A stretch of DNA of 64,000 nt from an uncultured Eubacteriales bacterium (GTDB taxonomy: Bacteria > Bacillota > Clostridia > Lachnospirales > Lachnospiraceae): contig CASDVE010000006.1 in the NCBI GenBank assembly GCA_949284175.1, positions 50,515 through 114,514 of the forward strand, read 5' to 3'. The position numbers and the translations under genes are program-made. How positions within the stretch are numbered: the first letter of the stretch is position 1; every line of letters begins with the position of its first letter. Shown here in pieces: positions 45,521-54,976 of this stretch. A model generated the notes under the pieces. That model did no database searches, was not told the origin of the DNA, and was given only the letters and a program-made list of their open reading frames with translations.

Positions 45521-46288
45521 TTAATTATTTAAATCTATACTTTTAGTCAGTTTTATTTCACCAATATTTTCTAATTTTTTTAAATATTTACATAAAACAC
45601 AAAAATTATCATAATCCCAAGTCCATCTATCATCATAGAATTCCTCTCCTTTTTTTTTGATACTATGAAACATTAAAATCAAAGATTTATTCTTTTTAAC
45701 AGCTTCACTAATCAAATATTTTAATTCCTTTAAAGATGTACTTTTTAACACTGGAACACTATATAATATAAAGTTATCCTCTTTTCTCAACATTGTATCC
45801 TTATAAATCCATCTATATAAAAATTTGGAATGTATATAGGTATTTATTTTTCGAATACACTTTTTCAAAAAAATAAGATTATTTATTCTATCTCCTACAC
45901 GAACATATTTAATATTATTTTTTAAAATAATATTTCTAATATTATTTATCTCATCCAAAGATAATCCAGAATATGGACTTGCTATCCCAATATCTCCTAT
46001 ATGACACCATTCTCTTAACACTGTAACACCTTCTAATAAATTATTAATTTCATTATGATGCTCTTTTCCATGTCCTGCAATTTCTATCAGAGGATTCTCA
46101 GATAACTCTACTACTTCCTGTTTTGTCATTGATGTATTCAAACAAGGTAACACTTTACAATTAGAAGACTCTATATATTGTGTTGTAATATTAATGGTTG
46201 CTGGTATTTGTAATGGAGCTAAAATTTCTTGAATCACTCTAATATTATCTTTTCTTCCATCATCAAATGAAAGTACTATTTTTACCAT
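45521..46288 (-). CDS. NodB-type polysaccharide deacetylase
   Basis: 255 aa from the ATG at 46288, chosen because AAGGAGAT lies 5 bases upstream; an in-frame ATG at 46306 lies within the previous gene. The NodB start VLSFDDGRKDN gives the metal-binding Asp pair; AGHGKEHHNEIN gives the His-x3-His-type motif; ASPYSGLS resembles the RxP block but with Ser in place of Arg; LMFHSIK is the terminal His motif. It should remove N-acetyl groups from glycan or a precursor, with possible altered activity owing to the missing Arg. No signal peptide, so cytoplasmic. Confidence 0.85.
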   Translation of the reverse strand: MVKIVLSFDDGRKDNIRVIQEILAPLQIPATINITTQYIESSNCKVLPCLNTSMTKQEVVELSENPLIEIAGHGKEHHNEINNLLEGVTVLREWCHIGDIGIASPYSGLSLDEINNIRNIILKNNIKYVRVGDRINNLIFLKKCIRKINTYIHSKFLYRWIYKDTMLRKEDNFILYSVPVLKSTSLKELKYLISEAVKKNKSLILMFHSIKKKGEEFYDDRWTWDYDNFCVLCKYLKKLENIGEIKLTKSIDLNN

Positions 46289-46298
46289 TTTTATCTCC

Positions 46299-47315
46299 TT
46301 ATACACTGATCCGTGATATATGTAAAAAATTACATTTTTTCACTATTGATATCATTCGTGCAAATATATCTATTAATGAAATATTTTTATATTTAATTAT
46401 TCCATATAATATTTTTTCTAATTTTCCTCTTGGCTGACAATTTATAATTGCATTATCTACTTCTTTTCTATTTAAATTAAAACTGATTTGTTTTAACCGT
46501 TCTTTTCTAGGTACCTTATGTTCAATTTCCTGTATCGCAGCTGCAAAAACTAGTTTTATATATAAATAATCAATTATATTTCTATCTAAAGAATTCCTCA
46601 TTAAATAATCATCTAGCATTACTATAGCTTTCTCTCTATTAGCAAATAAATTTTTTCTATATTTTTTAGTTACTGTGCTATTATATAAATAGTATTGATA
46701 AAAAACTTCTGTAATAAATAGTGCACTATTAATGACCTCTAGATAGTGTAAATTAAAATGCAGATCTTCAGACAGTTCTAACTCTTTGCTAAAATAAACT
46801 GCATTTTCCTTTATAATAGATAACTTATACAATTTTCCTACTGGACTATTTAAACCATTAGAAAAAATTTCAAAGAAATTTCTATATATTTCATCTTTCG
46901 AATAATATAGCAAGTTTTTTTTGCATGTATCAAAAATCTTTTTATTGCTATCTAAAATTTTACAAATTCCTGATTTTACCAGATCCACCTTATATTTCTT
47001 TTGATAATCAACTAATGTTTCTATCATTTTCGGTAGAATAGCATCATCAGCATCAATAAACATTATAAATTCTCCACTAGCATTTTGAATTCCTGTATTT
47101 CTTGCTACACTTGCTCCTTGATTCTTTTGTTTAATTATTTTTAAATTTTTATTTTTTTCAGCGATCTTATTTATAATTTTTGATGTATTATCTAAAGAAC
47201 CATCATCGATGACAATTATTTCAATATCTTTATATGATTGATTAATAACAGAATTAATACATTCTTCTATAGTATTTTCTGCATTATATGCTGGTATTAT
47301 TACTGATATTTTCAT
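46299..47315 (-). CDS. GT2-family glycosyltransferase
   Basis: 338 aa. ISVIIPAYNAENTIEECI, IEIIVIDDGSLDNT and FIDADDA (DxD) define a GT-A family 2 enzyme; GNxGxSVARN-type block is present as QGASVARNTG. GAGGG precedes the ATG. The last third is basic and helical, possibly membrane-associated. Donor and acceptor unknown. Confidence 0.92.
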   Translation of the reverse strand: MKISVIIPAYNAENTIEECINSVINQSYKDIEIIVIDDGSLDNTSKIINKIAEKNKNLKIIKQKNQGASVARNTGIQNASGEFIMFIDADDAILPKMIETLVDYQKKYKVDLVKSGICKILDSNKKIFDTCKKNLLYYSKDEIYRNFFEIFSNGLNSPVGKLYKLSIIKENAVYFSKELELSEDLHFNLHYLEVINSALFITEVFYQYYLYNSTVTKKYRKNLFANREKAIVMLDDYLMRNSLDRNIIDYLYIKLVFAAAIQEIEHKVPRKERLKQISFNLNRKEVDNAIINCQPRGKLEKILYGIIKYKNISLIDIFARMISIVKKCNFLHISRISV

Positions 47316-47346
47316 TGCAAAACCCTCATCTTTTTTCCATTTTTTA

Positions 47347-48483
47347 TCACATATCTTTATAAATTTTTTTCATCTTATTCTGTACAATAAAACCAGAAAA
47401 GTTCTCCGCATTTTTTTTATTATTTTCTTTAATATCATCACATAGTTTTTCTTTTTCTAATAAATATTTTATTGTTCGATAGAAACCATCTATATCTGTA
47501 GGGTTAACTTTATATCCTGATATACCATTTATACTATAATCATTAATTCCATGTACATTTGAAGTGACTAATGGTAATCCGCTTGCCATTGCTTCTACAG
47601 CTGCAAGTCCTAAACCTTCTCTTTTTGACGGAAATATAAATATATCTGCTATATGATATATTTCCTCAATATTTTGTATAAATCCTGTTAAAATAACCTG
47701 TTCTCCTATGCCTAATTGTTTTGCTATTTTTTTTAAATATATATCCTCTTTTCCTTTTCCACAAATTAAATAGTATATATTTTTTCTCTTTAATTTTGAT
47801 AAGGCCTTAATAACAACAATATGATTTTTATTTTTATTTAGCTCTCCAACAGATAGTAATACTTTTGCATATTTTGGAATCCCCAATTCTTCTTTTTTCT
47901 TTTCAACATCTACTTTACAATTCTTAAATTTACCAATATCAATACCAACTCCTGGAATATATTCTATCTTTTTAGCTCTAAAAGTTTTTGCCCTATTATA
48001 ATCTTCTTTATTAATAGTAAGTAATACATCTGTATATCTTGATAAGAACCTTTCAACTGGATAATATAAAATCCAATTTTGTATTGGTGCTCCTTTAAAA
48101 AAATGAAATCCATGTGCAGTATAAATCACTTTAATATCATTTTTATGTGCTACTAGCCTAGTAATAGTGCTTGCAATTGGAGTATGGCAATGTATAAAAT
48201 TATATTTTCTTTTTTCTAATAATAATTCTAATTGATGGTATGTTTTTATATGCTGCAGCATATTTTTACTATTTCTTGAAAAATCAATTTGGTATGTTTT
48301 TATTCTTTTCTGTTTTAATTCTTTAATAAATTCTTGCACTCTATTATCATCCCATACACTTCTATCATAAAAATTGCAAGCAACCTCTACCTCATATCCT
48401 AACTCTTGTAGGATTTTAATATTCTCCATATTAAATTGACCTATCATAGATGGTACAGATGCTACCATAAGCATTTTCTTCAA
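47347..48483 (-). CDS. GT4-family glycosyltransferase (EpsD-like)
   Basis: 378 aa with a TTG start six bases after GAGGTG. N-terminal LMVASVPSMIGQFNM, YTAHGFHFFKG and the C-terminal VGELNKNKNH, FIFPSKREGLGLAAVEAMASG and TSNVHGINDY are typical of the EpsD/CapM group, which often add the second sugar to the lipid-linked primer. It is the first intact transferase after the wzz-side ghost region. Confidence 0.92.
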   Translation of the reverse strand: MKKMLMVASVPSMIGQFNMENIKILQELGYEVEVACNFYDRSVWDDNRVQEFIKELKQKRIKTYQIDFSRNSKNMLQHIKTYHQLELLLEKRKYNFIHCHTPIASTITRLVAHKNDIKVIYTAHGFHFFKGAPIQNWILYYPVERFLSRYTDVLLTINKEDYNRAKTFRAKKIEYIPGVGIDIGKFKNCKVDVEKKKEELGIPKYAKVLLSVGELNKNKNHIVVIKALSKLKRKNIYYLICGKGKEDIYLKKIAKQLGIGEQVILTGFIQNIEEIYHIADIFIFPSKREGLGLAAVEAMASGLPLVTSNVHGINDYSINGISGYKVNPTDIDGFYRTIKYLLEKEKLCDDIKENNKKNAENFSGFIVQNKMKKIYKDM

Positions 48484-48744
48484 CTATTTCACCTCATAAT
48501 TATATTCTTTATTATATAGACTCTATTAGATTTTCAACTACCATACATTCCTTATCAACTTCCTATATCATTATATTTTTCTCTTCTTAAATTCTTAAAT
48601 TATATAAGAATTATTTTCTAATTTATATGTAGTTTCTATATCAAATTTAGTAATGAGAAAACCATATCTTCTAATATAAGAAAGCTAATGATAGACACCA
48701 ATAGTCTTAATTTACTTTAATTTTACTAGTATTTCACAAAATTA
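48484..48744. other. AT-rich gap before the aminotransferase ghost
   Basis: No gene, repeat or RNA recognised; stops occur in all frames. Confidence 0.4.
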
Positions 48745-49133
48745 GATAAAACTACTGCCCTTATATTTAGATATTCTTGAAATGCCCTTTCTAATGCTTC
48801 TAGCTTCATATTCCAAATTTCTTTCTCACCACCAATAAAATTTGATAGTGCCTCTTTATCACATATTAAATTACATATACCAGAAAATATAAACTCTGAG
48901 TAAAAAACAATATTCCCTGTTTAATCATCAATACTTTTAATTCTAAGCGAATCATTCAATCACTGTTATTCCTAAACTCAATGATACCTCATATCCATTT
49001 CCAATATATGCTACTAACTCATTCTCAAATTCATTAACATTTTTTCCAAGTAGAGTAACTCACTTCCTATCAAAATCTTCTTGAATATATTTCTGTTCCA
49101 ATCATTCTAGAAATGATAAAAAAACTTTTCTGC
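48745..49133 (-). pseudogene. Decayed N-terminal part of a DegT/DnrJ aminotransferase
   Basis: The stretch is parallel to the N-terminal third of the gene at 26025-27179: it keeps recognisable counterparts of the EYPQ-KAV strand, the NPICYEK region, the NEFENELASYVG region and the ATG-proximal SSPTM region in the same order, at base level. It contains frameshifts, stops and a deletion of about 20-30 bases, and the last two-thirds of the gene is gone. A previous sugar gene of the locus has been lost here, leaving its beginning close to wzz. Confidence 0.8.
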
Positions 49134-49230
49134 ATAATAATTGTATCCTTTTTTACATTTTAATGCAGGACAATTCTATATACATATTATCCTAGATTTA
49201 CTATATTCTAATTTTTATAAAAAAAATATA

Positions 49231-50538
49231 TTATTTATATAGTACATATCCAAGAACTTTACCGCCAACTGTTTTAATATAATTAATTGTTTCTTCTAAT
49301 TCTGGAATATTATCCCCATTTGCTGTAATTAAAAGAACAACTCCATCCACAGAACTTACAGCCTTAATTGTATTAGAAGATTCCAACAACTGTCTAGCTG
49401 ATACAATAGTAAGCTCTTTTCCTGTACTCTCTATCCTAATCTTTTCTTCTACTCTACTTGTATTCATATCAATTTTTATAACAGTAGTATTTTCACCTTC
49501 TTTTCCAAGAGCATCCACTAATTTTTCTTGGATACTACATTCTTTTGGTGTTGTGAAAAGAACTTTTTTAATTCCTTCTTGCTCGCATTTCTTTAAGAAT
49601 GTTGTTGTCAATACAGCATATTGAGCATCCCCGCTTTTTTTACTCACTTCTCCTAAGTATGGGATATGTAAGTACATATTAACTTCATTTCTATTTCTTA
49701 CCTTTTTATCCATTAATACAAAGATGAAGATAACTCCTAATCCAAAGAAAGCACCTACCAATACAACTAAAATATTATTCACAGAAAAAAACATTCCTAA
49801 AGAAAGTTTCTCTGAAACACCTTTATTTTTTTTCTCAGACTGTTTAGTAATTAATTTATAACTCCCATCTTCTTGTTTTTGGCATAAACTAATTGCCGCT
49901 TCATCAATCAGTTTACTATCACTAACTCCCATAATCTCTTGAGCTTCTTTTAATAAAATATCTGTTGCTGTATTTGCAATAAATTTTACACGTTTTGCAT
50001 CTTCACCACGGACAATTACTTTATAATATCGAGATCCATTTGCAATCTCCATAGACACCTCATCCAATACTTTGTCATATGGATCCATATTATTCTTTTC
50101 TAATGCATCATTGATCTGTGATTGTACTTTGTTACTAGAGAGCAATGCCATACTGTCATACATTAACTGATTGTTCACATTCCAATTCCACTGTTCAATA
50201 TAAGTTTTCACATACTCATTAACGGATGCTACATAACTTTTTTCTAAATCCTGAATATTATCAGCTGTTTCCTTGATGGATTCACTTATCTCTTCTACCT
50301 GTGGCTTCATATATACCATTGTAGTAGCTTGATAAAACTTATCTTTACCTTTCATTAAGGAAATTTCAGATAACCTTTGAACTGCATTATAATCCTTAAT
50401 CATTAAACCTATAGCTACCACAATTGCTAATACTGTTGTGATAACACATATCCACCAGTATTTTTTGAAGTTATCCCATATTTTTTGGAAACTAATGATA
50501 ATTTCTTCTGGTTGTTCATAATTTTGATTCTCGTTCAT
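49231..50538 (-). CDS. wzz: Wzz-type chain-length/polysaccharide co-polymerase
   Basis: 435 aa from the ATG at 50538, preceded by GAGGAGAG. Membrane helices at about residues 29-50 and 245-270 enclose a mostly coiled-coil outside domain (residues 50-240). The cytoplasmic C-terminus (about 290-435) has Rossmann-like strands (IKKVLFTTP, TTVIKIDMN, VDGVVLLITANGD) reminiscent of the BY-kinase domain, but no Walker A motif is visible. It controls polymer length together with Wzy. First gene of the locus, 40 bases after a consensus-like promoter. Confidence 0.88.
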   Translation of the reverse strand: MNENQNYEQPEEIIISFQKIWDNFKKYWWICVITTVLAIVVAIGLMIKDYNAVQRLSEISLMKGKDKFYQATTMVYMKPQVEEISESIKETADNIQDLEKSYVASVNEYVKTYIEQWNWNVNNQLMYDSMALLSSNKVQSQINDALEKNNMDPYDKVLDEVSMEIANGSRYYKVIVRGEDAKRVKFIANTATDILLKEAQEIMGVSDSKLIDEAAISLCQKQEDGSYKLITKQSEKKNKGVSEKLSLGMFFSVNNILVVLVGAFFGLGVIFIFVLMDKKVRNRNEVNMYLHIPYLGEVSKKSGDAQYAVLTTTFLKKCEQEGIKKVLFTTPKECSIQEKLVDALGKEGENTTVIKIDMNTSRVEEKIRIESTGKELTIVSARQLLESSNTIKAVSSVDGVVLLITANGDNIPELEETINYIKTVGGKVLGYVLYK

Positions 50539-50584
50539 AATCTCTCCTCTATTCATCTATTTTTATCAAATAATGTCCTTTTCT

Positions 50585-50613
50585 ATCATATAACACTTCT
50601 ATCCATAGTTCAA
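50585..50613 (-). promoter_or_regulatory. Main promoter of the glycan locus
   Basis: On the minus strand TTGAAC (50608-50613), a 17-base spacer and TATGAT (50585-50590). It predicts a start near 50578, about 40 bases before the wzz ATG. Confidence 0.75.
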
Positions 50614-50743
50614 GTTGTTTTATGTTAGATAATATAAAATATCCTATGTAGATGTTACTAAATATTACTTTTTAAATGCTTTATAAAAATGATTTTATAA
50701 AAAAGCCCCTAAAATGCAGAAAAGAAGCAGATTGTAAAACAAT

Positions 50744-52591
50744 CTACTCCCACACATACGTCACATGCTCTATTACTTCATCCCTAACAGCATCTAAATC
50801 CACCTTCTTCAAATCATCCACTACTTTTACATACCCAAATATCTTATTATCCTCTGTTAAAAAGTCAAAATCTCCATATGCTTCTAAATAGATTTTATTC
50901 TCTCCTTCTTCTAGTGGAATGGCGGTTTGATAGGCTGGAAACAGAAGTGATTCTCTTCCTTTTGTCACTTCTTTGGTATTGATAATCCATTCTGTTTCCA
51001 CTCCTTCTTGCAAGACAATAACAGCAGGAGTAAATCGATTTTTACCCAATGAAATCTCTACTTTTTGTACCCCATCTTCGATTTTGCCAATGGCGATTTT
51101 ATCCGTTGGGATCCGATAATTTGCCAATCCTTTTTTCTGCATACCGAATCCATTGTTTATATTCCCTTGATCTTGCTGTCCGTTATCTTCTGGTGCTTCC
51201 TGCCCTTCTTCTAACACAGTGATACTACTTCTAATCATCCCCATCCAACAGCTATATGGATACGTTCCCGCTTCTGTTGGTGTAAATTCTATTACATTTT
51301 CCCCCACTTGTAATACCTGTTGAATGTCATATTCGGGAATGATAATGGCATTATTGCATCCATTCAAACTTCCATTTTCCGCCGTAATCGTCCACTTAAC
51401 GGGAATCCCCTTTTGTACTGTAATCGCTTCATATCCATATGGACTTAATGTGGTTTGTATTTCTTGCACGCCATCCTTTATGGTGCTTTCTTTTCTTGTT
51501 TTGTTATTGGTAACACCAAATGATAAAACTGGAAATCCTGATAGGCTCCATCCATTTTGGAACATAGAGATTCCTAGAATGACAACAAAAACTGCTCCAA
51601 CTTTCATGACCTTTTTTGTAAACTTTTGGCTTAGCAAAGAACTCAATGCTCCAAATCCAAACATAAGTGGTACCGTTCCTATACTGAATAAAAACATGGA
51701 AAAAGCACCTTTTATTGGGCTTTCCGTTGATAAGGCATAAAGTTGCATAGCTTGCAATGGTCCACATGGCATCAATCCATTTAAAATTCCGATATAAAAA
51801 GGACCAGTATTTCGCTTCTTTTGATTGATCTTGTGAGCAAAGAATTTTGGCATTCTTGGATTCAGCTTTCTAAGCCACGGAAAAATATGTAACATGTTAA
51901 GTCCCATAATTACCATGAAGACTCCTGCTATTAACTGAATAAGACCTTTTCCAGCACCTGAGAAACTAACGACAGAGCCAAGTCCTCCTACGATTCCTCC
52001 TATCACTGTGTAAGAAAGAACTCGACCTGCATTGTATAAAAAACTTGGATAGAACACTGCCCATCGACTTTTATGTTGTTTTTGTCCACAGATTGAACTT
52101 TCGTTTCTCTCATAAGAAAGACATTGAGATAGATGAATTCCTCCGCACATTCCAATACAATGTACAGCTGTTAATAGCCCAATGAAAAATAGCATCCCAT
52201 ATCCCATAGTCTCTTCTACCTGAGGAAATTGATTAAAAATTGTGGACACTCCAAACAATTTTAAAAGAATGGACAAAGCTATCATGAAAACAAGAGTACC
52301 TACTATTTGAAGAATGGTATCCTTCTTTTCTGATCTTTCATTTCCTTTTTTTATATTACCTCGAACATCTTTTTGAAGCACTTGATACCCCAATGCTTCC
52401 ACTATCTCTATAATCTCTTCCTCCTTAATCTGTTCCTCATAAAATGTGACAGTCGCACTACCTTTATTATAGCTGACTGTCACACTCTGTATCCCGTTCG
52501 TTTCCTTTAATTTTTGTTCAATCTTATTCTCACAGTTAACGCAAGTCATTCCCTCAATGGTAAATATCTTTTTTTGAATTTTTGTATCCAA
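50744..52591 (-). CDS. HMA domain / TauE-SafE-like membrane protein / cupredoxin fusion
   Basis: 615 aa with a TTG start and AAGGGAG upstream. Residues 9-75 are a heavy-metal-associated domain with MTCVNCENK. About seven membrane helices follow (95-370) with HCIGMCGG, the mark of the HMA-linked TauE/SafE-like family. Residues about 385-475 look like a cupredoxin: a strand pair and Cys-x-Met-Gly-Met near the end (YSCWMGM). A second related beta domain follows (490-585). The layout suggests copper binding inside, passage or assembly at the membrane and copper binding outside, comparable to copper-trafficking proteins of respiratory oxidases, though no oxidase is nearby. Role in copper handling is inferred. 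Confidence 0.82.
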   Translation of the reverse strand: MDTKIQKKIFTIEGMTCVNCENKIEQKLKETNGIQSVTVSYNKGSATVTFYEEQIKEEEIIEIVEALGYQVLQKDVRGNIKKGNERSEKKDTILQIVGTLVFMIALSILLKLFGVSTIFNQFPQVEETMGYGMLFFIGLLTAVHCIGMCGGIHLSQCLSYERNESSICGQKQHKSRWAVFYPSFLYNAGRVLSYTVIGGIVGGLGSVVSFSGAGKGLIQLIAGVFMVIMGLNMLHIFPWLRKLNPRMPKFFAHKINQKKRNTGPFYIGILNGLMPCGPLQAMQLYALSTESPIKGAFSMFLFSIGTVPLMFGFGALSSLLSQKFTKKVMKVGAVFVVILGISMFQNGWSLSGFPVLSFGVTNNKTRKESTIKDGVQEIQTTLSPYGYEAITVQKGIPVKWTITAENGSLNGCNNAIIIPEYDIQQVLQVGENVIEFTPTEAGTYPYSCWMGMIRSSITVLEEGQEAPEDNGQQDQGNINNGFGMQKKGLANYRIPTDKIAIGKIEDGVQKVEISLGKNRFTPAVIVLQEGVETEWIINTKEVTKGRESLLFPAYQTAIPLEEGENKIYLEAYGDFDFLTEDNKIFGYVKVVDDLKKVDLDAVRDEVIEHVTYVWE

Positions 52592-52671
52592 TATACAAAC
52601 TCCCTTCTTGCCATGTTTTGTATTTAGTTTCTAATCATAGCAAGAAATTTTGGAGATATGATGGAGATACA

Positions 52672-54720
52672 TTATTTTTTCAAATCATTATATTTTTCCA
52701 ACATCTGGTTTAACTCTCTTGGTGATTTTCCATCCAAATGATTCAATATTTGCACTCGCTCTTCTTTATAACGGACTGGTCGCTTGTGATTCTTTCGAAA
52801 CGCATCACGAAGACGGCTTTTTTCTACCACAAGATCTGGCTCGATACATTTAAAAAATTCCTCACCTTTTTTTGTATTTAACAAAATTAGGCTGACCCCT
52901 TTATTATCATGAAGTTCTGGGAATACATCTTGGATTCCCCAATAATCTCCTACTGTAATATCTCCCACCCGATATTTTCCAACAAACTGGCAAGAAGCAC
53001 AACTTGGTCTGCACAAGTAGTCATTGGAAAAAGCACGATAATAATTATCTTCTTTTCCAGGGAAAGAGAGGACTTTTCCATTTTCAAATGTTACAACGGT
53101 TGTAAAGTCATTGGCACCCCATCCTGTCGTTTTATCACGAAATACGTAATCAACTACTTTTGAGCCATGTTCTTCCTCCAAATACTTGATATAGCCTTTG
53201 AATACCTTTTGAGAAGGGCCACAATGGCATAAGATCTCTTGTATTACCAAGTTATCATAGTCCTGTTTTAAATAGGAGCGAAGTGCCGCACATTCACAAG
53301 GCACTCCTGTATATAAAACAAATCTTCCTTCCTTTAATAACTCACGAATCACTGGAAATTGGTGTGCAAACTGGCTTTTTGCATACTTAGATCCTCGAAA
53401 CTTTTCTGTTTCTTTTAATGTATCCGCCCGCATGGATACTACATTCATATTTTCATCATATGCCACACCGAATACAACACCATTTCTCTTTTCAATTGCC
53501 TCTTTGCAAAGTGCTGGGAATATGGCACCAGAAGAACTGCCTCCCATGCGAATGGCTTCGTCTTGATTTTTTCCAGCACGCACCCACGGATACGTTCCCT
53601 CTACAACGTTCATATTTTTTAGGCGAATACAAGATCTTCTGCACTCCCGACAATCAATACACGTCGTTTCATTGACAACTGGATACGGAAATCCTTCTCT
53701 ATCTTCTACCATAGTAATGGAATTCGTTGGACACACTTCTGCACAAGCATAACAACCATAACATGCTTTCTTTAAAATTCCTGTTGGACATTGCACCCGT
53801 TCTCCATTGCTCGTAATCTTAAATCCTTCTTCTATATAATAGAGAGAGGAACGGCGATAGTCGATCAATTTATTTTTTAACAGTTTTTTATCCAGTGGAA
53901 TTTTAAATCTCTCTTCCTCTGTAACCACTTCATATCCTGTCACAACATGATTTTCCATTCCAATTTCCATCAACCACTTTGCAAGGGGATCTTCTTCTCC
54001 TCTGCTCATATATAAAAATGGTCGGCGATATAACAATGCCATCGTAAGCCCTGCTAACGTATCCACAATCATTTTTGTTGAGCCGGCAGACATTCCAATA
54101 TACCAATTCATATCATTTCGATCATGAGTTTCTCCTGCAAGTCTTACAAAATCACCATAAGACTGCTTTGCTTCCTTTTTAAATCTTTGGGTTTCTTCTC
54201 CAGTCCCTTGAATATCAAGAAATACACACCCTTTATCTTTTCCAGCTTTCCCACGAATGGTTTGATAGTCTTTTTGTTGTAGCCATAAAATAGGATCACA
54301 AACAGTTTTTACCTCTTTTTGTTTTTCCATACAACATACCAATTTGATGGATGGCTCTTTTTCAAAGAGAACAGTTTCCATATCATTTTGTGGATCATCC
54401 TTTTCTGCCTTTGTTTCATAAAAGACAAAATAAGCATCCACATAAAGTCCCTTTGTCTTATCCTGTTTTTGTTGTACCTTTTCTTCTTTTACAACATCCT
54501 TTTTCCCAAACAGTTTCCCAAGCAAACCAACTGGCTTTTTCTCCTCTATTCCTTGCTCTGCTTGATTTTGTCCTTCTTCCTCTTTTTTATGTGGTAGAGA
54601 GGAAAATCCAATCACCTTTGTATCCAGCCCATAATTTTTTATGGCACGATTCACAGCAAATACCCGAAGTTTTGATTCCAATGTTGTTCCTTTGTCATTT
54701 AAAATAATTGTAACCTTCAT
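52672..54720 (-). CDS. FrhB-like ferredoxin protein with pyruvyl-transferase-like N-terminus
   Basis: 682 aa from the ATG at 54720, chosen for the AGGGAGG eight bases before it; an upstream in-frame ATG would add a poorly supported extension. Residues 1-320 include a variable linker and a region (MSAGSTKMIVDTLAGLTMALLYRRPFLYM) that recalls polysaccharide pyruvyl transferases. Residues about 350-400 carry two 4Fe-4S ferredoxin motifs (CYGCYACAEVCP and CIDCRECRRSC). The rest is the FrhB (coenzyme F420 hydrogenase beta) family, with GGSSSGAIFPAL and TGVPCECAALRSYL and further Cys. Likely a flavin/Fe-S reductase of unknown substrate. Not clearly part of the glycan locus. Confidence 0.82.
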   Translation of the reverse strand: MKVTIILNDKGTTLESKLRVFAVNRAIKNYGLDTKVIGFSSLPHKKEEEGQNQAEQGIEEKKPVGLLGKLFGKKDVVKEEKVQQKQDKTKGLYVDAYFVFYETKAEKDDPQNDMETVLFEKEPSIKLVCCMEKQKEVKTVCDPILWLQQKDYQTIRGKAGKDKGCVFLDIQGTGEETQRFKKEAKQSYGDFVRLAGETHDRNDMNWYIGMSAGSTKMIVDTLAGLTMALLYRRPFLYMSRGEEDPLAKWLMEIGMENHVVTGYEVVTEEERFKIPLDKKLLKNKLIDYRRSSLYYIEEGFKITSNGERVQCPTGILKKACYGCYACAEVCPTNSITMVEDREGFPYPVVNETTCIDCRECRRSCIRLKNMNVVEGTYPWVRAGKNQDEAIRMGGSSSGAIFPALCKEAIEKRNGVVFGVAYDENMNVVSMRADTLKETEKFRGSKYAKSQFAHQFPVIRELLKEGRFVLYTGVPCECAALRSYLKQDYDNLVIQEILCHCGPSQKVFKGYIKYLEEEHGSKVVDYVFRDKTTGWGANDFTTVVTFENGKVLSFPGKEDNYYRAFSNDYLCRPSCASCQFVGKYRVGDITVGDYWGIQDVFPELHDNKGVSLILLNTKKGEEFFKCIEPDLVVEKSRLRDAFRKNHKRPVRYKEERVQILNHLDGKSPRELNQMLEKYNDLKK

Positions 54721-54902
54721 CTGTTTTTCCTCCCTAAATAATAGTATCGGTTTTCTTTTTATCATACCTTTTTTTATGGGAAAAATCCATTCTATTTTCT
54801 CATTTCTTTCTGGGTTCATTTTCATATAACATAAACTCTACATTGCACACCCTTTGCAACTTCTATTTCCATCAATCCACATGTTGTCACTGGGAAGCAA
54901 TT

Positions 54903-54957
54903 TATGAAAAAAGCTTTTTCACATCATAATTCTATGACATAAAAAAGCTTCTTCCAT
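54903..54957 (-). terminator. Terminator of kup
   Basis: An imperfect inverted repeat (AAAAAAGCTTTTT core at 54905-54919 against AAAAAAGCTTCTTCC at 54940-54955) ends in a T run on the minus strand, 20 bases after the kup stop. Confidence 0.7.
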
Positions 54958-54976
54958 AAAAATAAAATGCTATTTT

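Noticed and set aside
54319..54707. Two overlapping Phe/Leu-rich plus-strand open frames
   Set aside because: Antisense to the Lys/Glu-rich linker of the FrhB-like gene; no start signals.
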